Shown in pieces: positions 38,960-46,437 of a stretch of DNA of 64,000 bases. Numbering within the stretch: the first letter of the stretch is position 1; the number at the start of each line of letters is the position of its first letter. A model generated the notes under the pieces. The model saw only the letters and a list, made by a program, of their open reading frames with translations, searched no databases and had not been told where the DNA came from. A program made the translations under genes and the position numbers. The stretch covers positions 3,737,501-3,801,500 of the forward strand of contig NZ_PNCO02000001.1 of the NCBI RefSeq assembly GCF_005886105.2, written 5' to 3'. This DNA is from Pseudoalteromonas galatheae (GTDB lineage Bacteria > Pseudomonadota > Gammaproteobacteria > Enterobacterales > Alteromonadaceae).

Positions 38960-40156
38960 ATGAACACATCAACTAGCTCTGTTTTATCAATGGAAAATCG
39001 CATTGGTGCGCGCTTTGAAGACTTTGTCCAACAACACCGTATCTGGCAAAACCCTTTGCTTAAAGCATGTGAAAATAATCAATTAACCATCTCTGAGTTT
39101 GGCTTTGTAATTGCCCAACATTTTTATTATTCGCGTGGCTTTACCCGATTACTCTCTGCACTAATGATGCAGTGTGAAAACGATCTGCACCGTGTCGCTT
39201 TATCCCATAACTTGTGGGAAGAAGCGGGCGAAGAAGAGCAACAAGAATGCCATTCGAACTTGCTACGTAATATGCTTGGTAATGTGTTTGGAGTGACTGC
39301 CCCAGATGAAACTCGATTTAGAGACTACACGGTACAGTACTTTAACGATTGTCTTAATTACTTAAAGCATTCTGATATTGTCAGAGCGGCGGCATTCTTA
39401 GGTTGGGGCACCGAAGGGGTTGTGCCTAAGATTTACAGTTATCTTTTTAATGGATTGGTAAACCAAGGAGTGGCCGAATCGGACTTACTCTATTTAAGCC
39501 TGCATATGGAGTGTGATGATGAACACTCTGAGGTAATTGAAAAAATTGCGCTAGATGCATGTGACGGCGATACTGAACAGCATTGGCTGGCGATCGAAGA
39601 GGCAATTGACACCTCTCTATCACTTCGAGATGCATATTTCACGAAATTGTATGAAGAGCTCAAAATGGCCAAAGCAAAATCGTTAATTGATTTGGTGACT
39701 TCAGATAAACCTTATGCAGATTTAGAGGCTTCTGGCGCATTACATGCAAATGTACTAGAAAAACAAGGGATAACCTTATACCAGCGAGAAGACGAAGCTG
39801 GTGGAGTAAACTTTGAAGTAACTCGTTTTAAAGTTGCCAGTGAAGTGATTGATCCTAGACTTTTAGAGATCCCAGTAGGCAAGCGCAATGAAAAACATAA
39901 TCACGCCCATGAGTCGGTATTTTATATTCTCAGCGGCCAGGGCCGTGTACACATTGATGAAAAGGCCATTGATGTTGTCGCCGGAGAGTTGGCATACGTG
40001 CCTCGTTGGTATGATCACTATACCGTTAATACTGGCTCTGAGCCTTTGAGAATTCTAGCGTTAACGGACTATGGCTTTACTCGCTGTTTCCCTAAAAATA
40101 GTGAAAGCTCTTATCGCAATAAGCCCGAAAACTTAGGTCATCAAGTTATCGGTTAA
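38960..40156 (+). CDS. Heme-oxygenase-like diiron oxygenase fused to a cupin domain
   Basis: This 398-residue protein has two parts. Residues about 15-235 form a TenA/PqqC/CADD-like helical domain with likely iron ligands: a glutamate in NLWEEAGEEEQQECH (87 or 88) with His98, Glu152, and the HxxxDxxH motif at His182, Asp186 and His189. Residues about 285-375 form a cupin, with His-rich KHNHAHES at 312-319 and His353 in WYDHYTV. The same domain pair occurs in SznF, where the diiron domain N-hydroxylates and the cupin rearranges to an N-nitroso product. Other members do desaturation, decarboxylation or C-C cleavage. As last gene of the operon it is likely a tailoring oxygenase; the reaction is unknown. 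Confidence 0.82.
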   Translation: MNTSTSSVLSMENRIGARFEDFVQQHRIWQNPLLKACENNQLTISEFGFVIAQHFYYSRGFTRLLSALMMQCENDLHRVALSHNLWEEAGEEEQQECHSNLLRNMLGNVFGVTAPDETRFRDYTVQYFNDCLNYLKHSDIVRAAAFLGWGTEGVVPKIYSYLFNGLVNQGVAESDLLYLSLHMECDDEHSEVIEKIALDACDGDTEQHWLAIEEAIDTSLSLRDAYFTKLYEELKMAKAKSLIDLVTSDKPYADLEASGALHANVLEKQGITLYQREDEAGGVNFEVTRFKVASEVIDPRLLEIPVGKRNEKHNHAHESVFYILSGQGRVHIDEKAIDVVAGELAYVPRWYDHYTVNTGSEPLRILALTDYGFTRCFPKNSESSYRNKPENLGHQVIG

Positions 40157-40193
40157 TTGTTGATACAGATCCATAACTCTATAGCTACTAAAG

Positions 40194-40226
40194 ACCAGTG
40201 ATTGTTTCTACATCACTGGTTTTTTA
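40194..40226 (+). terminator. Rho-independent terminator of the eleven-gene operon
   Basis: ACCAGTGAT and ATCACTGGT form a perfect 9-bp stem with a nine-base loop, followed by a T-run. It lies 38 bases after the last stop codon. Confidence 0.92.
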
Positions 40227-40338
40227 TTTCTAACGGTTTCATTTATTGCTCATATCACATAGTAATTCGATTTGGGTCTGTGGAGCTATGCCGCAAAAAT
40301 AAACGCTAATTAAGTGAGCTATTTTGAGGTTAGAAAAT

Positions 40339-40524
40339 CTAGTCAATAACACCGCTACCACTTCTTGCTATAAGCGGTGAGATTCCGATATTCACGTTCG
40401 CTGTGAGGTCATAGTTACTGCTTTGACTTGAGCTAGTGAAAGTGAGAACGGTATCACACCTGTCCATGCTTAAGAAGGTAACTTGTGGGGTGGAGGAAAC
40501 CAAATCACAGGCTTTGAGGAGCAT
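40339..40524 (-). pseudogene. Doubtful 61-codon ORF, possibly a gene remnant
   Basis: The translated sequence is moderately protein-like (STPQVTFLSMDRCDTVLTFT, then a polar stretch ending ARSGSGVID). I do not recognise it, and there is no good ribosome-binding site. It could be the tail of a decayed secreted protein or a chance ORF. Confidence 0.2.
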
Positions 40525-40590
40525 GTTGCTGCACGGTTAGTGGGTAGCTTGGATTAATGAGTTGTGGAGTAAACTAATTCTGAGGACAGA

Positions 40591-40627
40591 GGGTTAAGTA
40601 GAGGTACTGCTCACTGCTACTTAACCC
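40591..40627 (-). terminator. Inverted repeat after the thioredoxin-like gene
   Basis: GGGTTAAGTAG and CTACTTAACCC form perfect 11-bp arms around a 15-base loop, eight bases past the stop codon of the leftward gene at 40,635. No T-run follows on the minus strand, so termination strength is uncertain. Confidence 0.5.
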
Positions 40628-40634
40628 ACTAAGG

Positions 40635-41420
40635 TTAGAAAAAAGTAGGGGGTTTTTCACCACGATATGTTGGGTTGCCTTTTTCATTAATAACAAGCCA
40701 ATAAGGGAGACTTGTGATCTCGAACTTCTGAAACAGGCTATTAGTTGAGTCCATAAAGATAGGATGATTCACGTGGAACCTTTGTTGATAAGATTTGACT
40801 TCATGGTTAGTAATATAAAAAGGCTTTACTATTGTGGTGACTGGAAGTGTTGTTTTCTCTATCAACCCATTGTTTTGTTTTATCTTTTCTTCGCAATTAG
40901 GTAAGTGTTGAAAAGGACATAATGCATCACTGAAAAACAGCACCTGCTTTTTACCATTAAGAGTTATACTCGCTGTCGAACCATCAGGCTTTGTCAAAGC
41001 GAAGGTATCGCTCTTTTTTGCTACTTTGTTGATAATATTCTCATGACTCACTTTTGCGTCAGAATGGGGCCGTAGCGGCGTGATACTTTCTACTTTTCCA
41101 TTGTTTAAAAGTACTCGCGTTGGTGTTTGCCAGATCTTGTATCTTAATGCTAAGGATTGCTGAGTATCTATTTCGAGGCCTTCAAACTGGGGGTAGTAGC
41201 CTACAAAGTCGTCGATGGCACCAGCGTTGACATTAAAATCGGGCTGCAATAATACGCGTTTAATATTATCTTTTGGTTTTGGTAATTTAATAGGCTCTGC
41301 ATATTCGTCCCACAGGTTTATAAAGATAAGCTCAGCCTTACCCTGTTGAGGGATGTCTACAGCCCAAGTGGCGCAGCTATTTACCAATAATGCCAATGTA
41401 GTGAGTGTTAGCGTTCTCAT
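40635..41420 (-). CDS. Secreted protein with two divergent thioredoxin-like domains
   Basis: This 261-residue protein has an N-terminal signal peptide (residues 1-20, LTLTTLALLVNSCATWA). Two segments resemble thioredoxin folds: about 28-112 (with IWQTPTRVLLNNGK, no active-site cysteines) and about 150-255 (EITSLPYWLVINEKGNPTYRG). The second has cysteines at 168 and 176 (CX7C) where thioredoxins have CXXC. It is likely periplasmic and 13 bases downstream of a TlpA-like gene. A client or scaffold role in the CcdA-TlpA thiol pathway is inference; I do not recognise a named family. Confidence 0.65.
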   Translation of the reverse strand: MRTLTLTTLALLVNSCATWAVDIPQQGKAELIFINLWDEYAEPIKLPKPKDNIKRVLLQPDFNVNAGAIDDFVGYYPQFEGLEIDTQQSLALRYKIWQTPTRVLLNNGKVESITPLRPHSDAKVSHENIINKVAKKSDTFALTKPDGSTASITLNGKKQVLFFSDALCPFQHLPNCEEKIKQNNGLIEKTTLPVTTIVKPFYITNHEVKSYQQRFHVNHPIFMDSTNSLFQKFEITSLPYWLVINEKGNPTYRGEKPPTFF

Positions 41421-41433
41421 TTAACTTTCCTTC

Positions 41434-41898
41434 TTATTGTAATCGCTTTAGTTTTTCCTTGAGCTCATCGGTTAACAAGGCGCTGCGAAACACTTCGTTT
41501 CCTTGAGCGTCTAGTAAAATGTGTGTTGGAGTGCCCACAATTTTAAACTTTTCAACCATTTGTCCTCGTTGGTCAAAAATGGTCGGGATCGTGTAGTTGT
41601 GCCTATCCAAAAAACGTCGAACTAAAGGCTCATTTTGGTTAAATCCGACATTGACCGAGATCACCTCTAACTTTTCATTTGTTTTTTCATACGTTTCCTG
41701 CAAGTGCGGCATTTCTTCTAGGCAATAGCTACACCAAGTTGCCCAAAATTTTAGGTAAATTGGTTTATCACCAACAGGTAGAGATTCACCATTCATGCCT
41801 GTTGCTTCAAATGAAACGGGAGATGGTGAGTTAGCGTAAACGGGTGCGGTACATGCCATTGTGGTGCATAAGAGCACGGTGTGGATTGGATATTTCAT
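41434..41898 (-). CDS. TlpA/ResA-like periplasmic thiol-disulfide oxidoreductase
   Basis: This 154-residue protein has a signal peptide (residues 1-23) and one thioredoxin domain. The active site is CSYC at residues 56-59 in KFWATWCSYCLEEMP, and the cis-proline loop is IVGTPTHILLD. It would receive electrons from the CcdA-like protein encoded just upstream and reduce a periplasmic client. The ORF is open 111 bases further upstream, but that start lacks a ribosome-binding site and would overlap the ccdA-like gene. GAGGAAG precedes the chosen ATG. Confidence 0.88.
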   Translation of the reverse strand: MKYPIHTVLLCTTMACTAPVYANSPSPVSFEATGMNGESLPVGDKPIYLKFWATWCSYCLEEMPHLQETYEKTNEKLEVISVNVGFNQNEPLVRRFLDRHNYTIPTIFDQRGQMVEKFKIVGTPTHILLDAQGNEVFRSALLTDELKEKLKRLQ

Positions 41899-41915
41899 TT
41901 CACTTCCTCGTATTA

Positions 41916-42599
41916 TTAAAAGTAAATCAGTTGCCCTGCTTTGATTAGGTAGTATTGGGCCATAAATAGGAGTAATAGGAACATCAGCCACTGAATGGTT
42001 GACATCCACTTGCCTGACCTTGGTAACTTAGAGAGATACCCACTAAATATGCCCGCAACAAAAAGCAGCAAACACATTCCTAAAGAAAAGCAAAATAAAA
42101 GAGAGGTACCCCAGAGTGGACTTTGTTGCTCAGCTACAAAAAGTAAAATTGCTGCTAAAACGGGCGAGCTACATGGTGCAGCAACGAGAGCGCTCAGTGC
42201 TCCCATGGTGAAAGCTGAGTTACTAGATTGGCCACTGAATGATTGCAATCTAGTTGGAACTGGGATCCACCCTTTTAAAATAAAGGCGAATAGTAATAGT
42301 AGGTTGGCAAATGTAATCATCACAATTGGATTGCTTGCTATCGCGCCAAACATTTGGCCGGTAAGTGCTGCAATAGCGCCCAAAGCGGAATAGACCACGG
42401 CAAAGCCAACACAATATAAAACGGTTCTTACTTTTACTGAGTACTTTGATTGTTGCCCTAGCGTAGCAACCGTAATGGGGATTATTGGGTAAACGCAGGG
42501 TGTTAAGCTCGTCAAAATACCCAACAAAAAGGCACTTAACAACCAAATGATATTGGGGGATTCATATTGTAGTGCGGATAAAAAAAGCTGTTCTTCCAT
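41916..42599 (-). CDS. CcdA/DsbD-type membrane thiol transporter
   Basis: This 227-residue protein has six predicted membrane helices. Redox cysteines are Cys35 in TSLTPCVYPIIPIT and Cys143 in ALVAAPCSSPVLAA, the pair that carries electrons across the membrane from cytoplasmic thioredoxin. It lacks the periplasmic N- and C-terminal domains of full DsbD. The downstream TlpA-like gene could supply the periplasmic partner. The three genes appear to be one leftward transcript. Confidence 0.9.
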   Translation of the reverse strand: MEEQLFLSALQYESPNIIWLLSAFLLGILTSLTPCVYPIIPITVATLGQQSKYSVKVRTVLYCVGFAVVYSALGAIAALTGQMFGAIASNPIVMITFANLLLLFAFILKGWIPVPTRLQSFSGQSSNSAFTMGALSALVAAPCSSPVLAAILLFVAEQQSPLWGTSLLFCFSLGMCLLLFVAGIFSGYLSKLPRSGKWMSTIQWLMFLLLLFMAQYYLIKAGQLIYF

Positions 42600-43134
42600 T
42601 ACATTTTTGAGCTTATGTTCTAGTGGTTAAGAACAAAGTAGCGCAATGGTGATATTAAGCTATCAAGAGCCGCTTAAATATAATCAAAAAAGATATAAAA
42701 TTAATAAAACTATAATAATCATTTGGTTACCTTTATTTTTTGGTTTTACAACTGAACAAAATCCAATCACTTTACTATGGTTTATACAAATGTAGGTAAG
42801 TTTAAGTGATATCAATAAGTGAATTAGTGGGTTTGAATAGAGTTCTTAGACCTTTTCTATTCCTATGTGTGAATAGCTCTGAGAGAAGTGCTTTAGTGTA
42901 TTTTACTGTTTCTAATCCAATTGAAACTAATTTCTAATCTGTTTGAAGGACGAATTGGACAAACTTTTGCTTCGTGAGTAAAAAAAATGTTCTAGCCTCT
43001 GAATAGATCAATCAATTGGGAAAATTGGTATTACTTAATTCAATTGGTATAAGTGAGTAGTATCAATAGTGAGAGCGGCAAGATCAAAAAACGGCTCAGA
43101 GGAGAGCCGTTTTTCTTAGTATATTACGTCAGAA
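42600..43134. other. Intergenic region between yidC and the ccdA-like gene
   Basis: These 535 A+T-rich bases hold the promoter for the leftward ccdA-like transcript and the yidC terminator. Several AATTGG/CCAATT motifs occur at 42,917-43,050, including AATTGGTAT twice. I see no gene or RNA. Confidence 0.45.
43086..43115 (-). terminator. Terminator of the rpmH-rnpA-yidD-yidC transcript
   Basis: ACGGCTC and GAGCCGT with a six-base loop are flanked by A5 and T5. It lies about 20 bases beyond the yidC stop in the leftward direction. It is symmetric, so it could stop both strands. Confidence 0.9.
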
Positions 43135-44769
43135 TTAACCGCGTACTTTCATGCCTTTTTTCTCCATGCCACGGTAGATGATAAGCATCTGAGCGATAGA
43201 GATAAGGTTTGAAACCAACCAGTAAAGTACCAGACCAGATGGGAACCAAATAAAGAAGATTGAGAACACGACTGGCATGTAAGTCATCATCTTTTGTTGC
43301 ATTGGGTCTGTAACCGTCATTGGCTGTAGTTTTTGTGTTAGGAACATACTTGCACCAAAAAGCACAGGTAGTACGTAATACGGGTCCATAGCTGAAAGAT
43401 CCGTTAGCCACAACATAAACTCAGCATGACGTAGTTCTGTTGATTCAAGGAATACGTAGAACAAGGCTAGGAAGATTGGCATTTGTAGTAATAGTGGGAA
43501 ACAGCCACCCATTGGGTTCACTTTTTCCTTACGGTACATTTCCATCATCGCTTGGCCGAACTTCTGGCGGTCATCGCCATAACGCTCTTTTAGTGCCTGC
43601 ATCTTAGGCTGTAGCATGCGCATCTTAGCCATTGAGGTGTATTGCGCTTTAGTTAGTGGGTATAGCGCCGTTTTCACAATCAAAGTGATAGCAATAATTG
43701 CCAGACCCCAGTTACCTAAAATACCGTAAAGGAACTTAAGCAATGTCAGTAGCGGTTGTGAAATAAACCATAACCAGCCGTAGTCTACAGTGAGATCTAG
43801 ATCTTCTTGAATTGCCTCAAGCGCTTCTGTGTCTTTAGGACCCATATAGTACACCGCATGGATAGTTGCCGTGCTATTTGCTTGAACATTAGTTGGCTCG
43901 CTCTTCATACCAACAATACCATTACCATTTCTAAGCGCGGTATAAATCGTATTATTGGTTTGCTGATCTGGCACCCATGCACTGACGAAGTAGTGCTGTA
44001 AGAAAGCAACATAGCCGCCTTGGGTATTTTTATTTAGGTTTGCATCCGCCATATCAGAGAAGCTGTATTTCTCATAAGGTTCTTCAGCGGTACCATAGGC
44101 TGCGCCTAAGTAGGTCTGATCAACCATGCTGCCTTTATCTTGGCGTGTACGTTTGATTTGTGTGTACAGTTGTACTTGAACAGGTGATGAGGTGGTGTTG
44201 TTAACCTGATATTCTAAGTCAACGTCATATTTGCCTGCTTTAAATATATAGGTCTTTGTGTACTGTACGCCTTTCTCATCAGTAAAAGTTAGTGGTACAC
44301 GTAATGTATCGCCATTAAGCTCATATTGCTGTTGTGCAGACTCGTATACTGGGCGACCAGCTTTGTTTGCATCTGGGCCGTTTAAACCAATTAAACCACT
44401 CTGTGAAACATACTGTTTGCCTTCAAATTCACCAAGTAACATGAAAGGCGTGTCGCTGCCATGGGTTTCTGCGTGTTGTAGTAAGTTGGCTTCAACGATG
44501 TCACCGCCCTTGGTATCAATCTTTACCGCAAATACATCGGTAGTGATACTAATGACAGAACGTGTTGCCTGAGTTGCTACAACTGGGACATCGGATTGGC
44601 TTGATGCTGGTACATCAGCTTGCTCTTCTGTTGGGGTTGAGTTCGCCACTTGTTGTGTGACGGCACTGGTATCAGCTTGTGGTTGGTTTTGTTCTTGTGT
44701 CCACTCTTGGAACAGTAGGAACGAAACCAGCAACAAACCGATAAATAAAAACGTGCGTTGCGATTCCAT
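43135..44769 (-). CDS. yidC: Membrane protein insertase YidC
   Basis: This 544-residue protein starts with a membrane anchor (RTFLFIGLLLVSFLLFQEW). A large periplasmic beta-sandwich follows, with TQIKRTRQDKGSMVDQTYLGAAYGT typical. The conserved C-terminal five-helix insertase core includes NWGLAIIAITLIVKTALYPLTKAQYTS, where Arg/Lys residues line the groove. It inserts and folds inner-membrane proteins, including the F0 c subunit. Normal length. It lies eight bases after yidD. Confidence 0.97.
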   Translation of the reverse strand: MESQRTFLFIGLLLVSFLLFQEWTQEQNQPQADTSAVTQQVANSTPTEEQADVPASSQSDVPVVATQATRSVISITTDVFAVKIDTKGGDIVEANLLQHAETHGSDTPFMLLGEFEGKQYVSQSGLIGLNGPDANKAGRPVYESAQQQYELNGDTLRVPLTFTDEKGVQYTKTYIFKAGKYDVDLEYQVNNTTSSPVQVQLYTQIKRTRQDKGSMVDQTYLGAAYGTAEEPYEKYSFSDMADANLNKNTQGGYVAFLQHYFVSAWVPDQQTNNTIYTALRNGNGIVGMKSEPTNVQANSTATIHAVYYMGPKDTEALEAIQEDLDLTVDYGWLWFISQPLLTLLKFLYGILGNWGLAIIAITLIVKTALYPLTKAQYTSMAKMRMLQPKMQALKERYGDDRQKFGQAMMEMYRKEKVNPMGGCFPLLLQMPIFLALFYVFLESTELRHAEFMLWLTDLSAMDPYYVLPVLFGASMFLTQKLQPMTVTDPMQQKMMTYMPVVFSIFFIWFPSGLVLYWLVSNLISIAQMLIIYRGMEKKGMKVRG

Positions 44770-44777
44770 AACAGCTC

Positions 44778-45080
44778 TTATTTCTCGTGTTGTTTAACTT
44801 TAGTCGACTTCACAGGTACAGGATCATCTCCACCTGCGCTCAAAGGGTGACATTTTAATATGCGTTTAACCGCTAACCAACTCCCTTTTGCAATTCCATG
44901 TAAATTAATTGCTTGAATTGCATAACTAGAACAGGTCGGGTTAAAGCGACAATGAGGCCCTAGTAGGGGGCTAATCCATTGTTGATAACCGCGGATCAGC
45001 AATATAAGCAGGTGCTTGGGAAGCGAACAAACTGCTTTGAACTGATTTCTGATCTTGCTACGCCCTGAAGTTGAATTCAT
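44778..45080 (-). CDS. yidD: Membrane protein insertion efficiency factor YidD
   Basis: This 100-residue protein has the family core [31 protein letters not shown] and [18 protein letters not shown], including the conserved Cys residues. An amphipathic N-terminal helix is present. It helps YidC-dependent insertion. It is immediately upstream of yidC, but 173 bases from rnpA, where many gammaproteobacteria have overlap. I see nothing in that gap. Confidence 0.95.
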   Translation of the reverse strand: MNSTSGRSKIRNQFKAVCSLPKHLLILLIRGYQQWISPLLGPHCRFNPTCSSYAIQAINLHGIAKGSWLAVKRILKCHPLSAGGDDPVPVKSTKVKQHEK

Positions 45081-45253
45081 GGCTTTGTAGATATCAATTT
45101 CCTCAATTTACTGCTTCAACCCAGGTAGGCAAAAACAGACTATTTTTCCATTGATATAGCTGATTAAAAGGTGAGCTAACCTTACCTTAATTGGCGTAAA
45201 ATTACTATGCTAGCAAGGGTAAATGCGTCGTAAAAAGGAAAGGCTAAAGCAGA

Positions 45254-45688
45254 TTATTGTTTTTTCGCGTTAGCTTGAGGATTTTTTGAACGTTTGTGCT
45301 GAGGCTTTGGCTTAAAAGGTGGTTTAGGTGCACCAGGCTTACAACGTTCATTTATTTTGCGCCACATTTTAGTGAGCTGTTTAGTTAGCTCTTCATTAGA
45401 TTGCTCGTCAACACCAGTTTTGACCATCAGCACAATATCGATATTATCAAGTTTATGGCGATTTAATCGAAAGCTTTCTCGGGCAAGTCGTTTGATACGG
45501 TTTCGTTGACATGCTTTTTTGCAGCGTTTTTTAGCTACAGTTAAACCGAGTCTTGGATGACCAACATCATTTGGTTTTGCAAGTAGAGTAAAATAAGGCG
45601 TAGCAGCGCGAGCTGGCTCTTGAAATATGCGGGAGTAATGCGAGGGAGTTAACAGACGTAACTCCCTGCTAAAGCTAAAGTCTTCCAC
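45254..45688 (-). CDS. rnpA: Ribonuclease P protein component
   Basis: This 144-residue basic protein subunit helps the RNA enzyme mature tRNA 5' ends. The core motif CQRNRIKRLARESFRLN is clear, and KPNDVGHPRLGLTVAKKRCKKA precedes it. The C-terminus has an extra tail very rich in Lys and Pro (about residues 115-144), longer than in E. coli (119 residues). It starts six bases after rpmH. Confidence 0.95.
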   Translation of the reverse strand: MEDFSFSRELRLLTPSHYSRIFQEPARAATPYFTLLAKPNDVGHPRLGLTVAKKRCKKACQRNRIKRLARESFRLNRHKLDNIDIVLMVKTGVDEQSNEELTKQLTKMWRKINERCKPGAPKPPFKPKPQHKRSKNPQANAKKQ

Positions 45689-45694
45689 TAAATA

Positions 45695-45829
45695 TTAAGC
45701 AGAAAGTACTTTACGGCCTTTAGCACGACGACGTGCTAATACTTTACGACCGTTCTTAGTCGCCATGCGAGCACGGAAACCGTGAGTGCGCTTGCGCTTA
45801 AGTACGCTAGGTTGAAAAGTTCTTTTCAT
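45695..45829 (-). CDS. rpmH: 50S ribosomal protein L34
   Basis: This 44-residue protein reads [20 protein letters not shown] and ends with the [12 protein letters not shown] tail, which is diagnostic. It is one of the smallest and most basic ribosomal proteins. It is first gene of the leftward rpmH-rnpA-yidD-yidC transcript and divergent from dnaA, the standard arrangement. Confidence 0.98.
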   Translation of the reverse strand: MKRTFQPSVLKRKRTHGFRARMATKNGRKVLARRRAKGRKVLSA

Positions 45830-46437
45830 AACAATTCCATCCGATCGGTTAAAAGTTAAAACATCCTATGCAGGTCGCGATCCTGGCACAGGTGCCATTG
45901 CGAGCGCGAGATATTAAAGCTGAGCGCGTCTAAAGTCAATCAAAATCTGTTCTCGGTGACTAAATAATCCACAGCGAGAGGTTCTATATCCTTTATATAG
46001 ACAAAACTTGGCAAAGCTATCGAGCAAACATAGACGATCTACATAAAGTAGGATCAATACGAAATCGATCTGCATAGATCTGATCCGATGGGCGGCATTA
46101 TAGCATTTAGTAAGAATAGGAAAAGCTCTGGAAAACTAAATTTGATCTTAATTTTGGGGTGAGATCGGGAGAGTTTTTTGCTATGATCTTACTTGTGGGT
46201 AAAAAATAAAAACCTTTAAATTTCATGTGTTTATTTTTTTACTAGGGTGAGATCTTGCTTTTTCTAAATGTCAATATTGAACTTGTGGATAAGATCACTT
46301 CATAATACCCCGCTTCCACCAGTGATTTTGTAATAAAAACTAAGCATTTCCGGCGATCCTTTCATTTAGATCTGACTATTCTAGATCTGAATGCTCTATT
46401 TTTTATTCCCGGGAATCAAAACCTATTGGAGTTCAGA
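45830..46437. promoter_or_regulatory. rpmH/dnaA divergent control region, rich in GATC
   Basis: About 15 GATC sites lie between 45,843 and 46,387, with one perfect DnaA box (TGTGGATAA) at 46,284-46,292 and a one-mismatch box (TAATCCACA) at 45,965-45,973. In E. coli, the dnaA promoter is repressed by DnaA and sequestered by SeqA through GATC sites; the same control is likely here. The density approaches that of oriC, but the AT-rich 13-mers and box array are missing. No gene lies inside. Confidence 0.75.

Larger units (their letters stand above)
40157..40634. other. Region after the quinolone-type operon
   Basis: It holds the operon terminator (40,194-40,226), a doubtful leftward ORF (40,339-40,524) and an 11-bp inverted repeat at 40,591-40,627. 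No other gene is seen. Confidence 0.5.

Noticed and set aside
40765..40780. TGATTCACGTGGAACC inside the thioredoxin-like gene resembles parS.
   Set aside because: It matches only 13 of 16 positions and has one broken half-site. Two perfect sites exist in recF.
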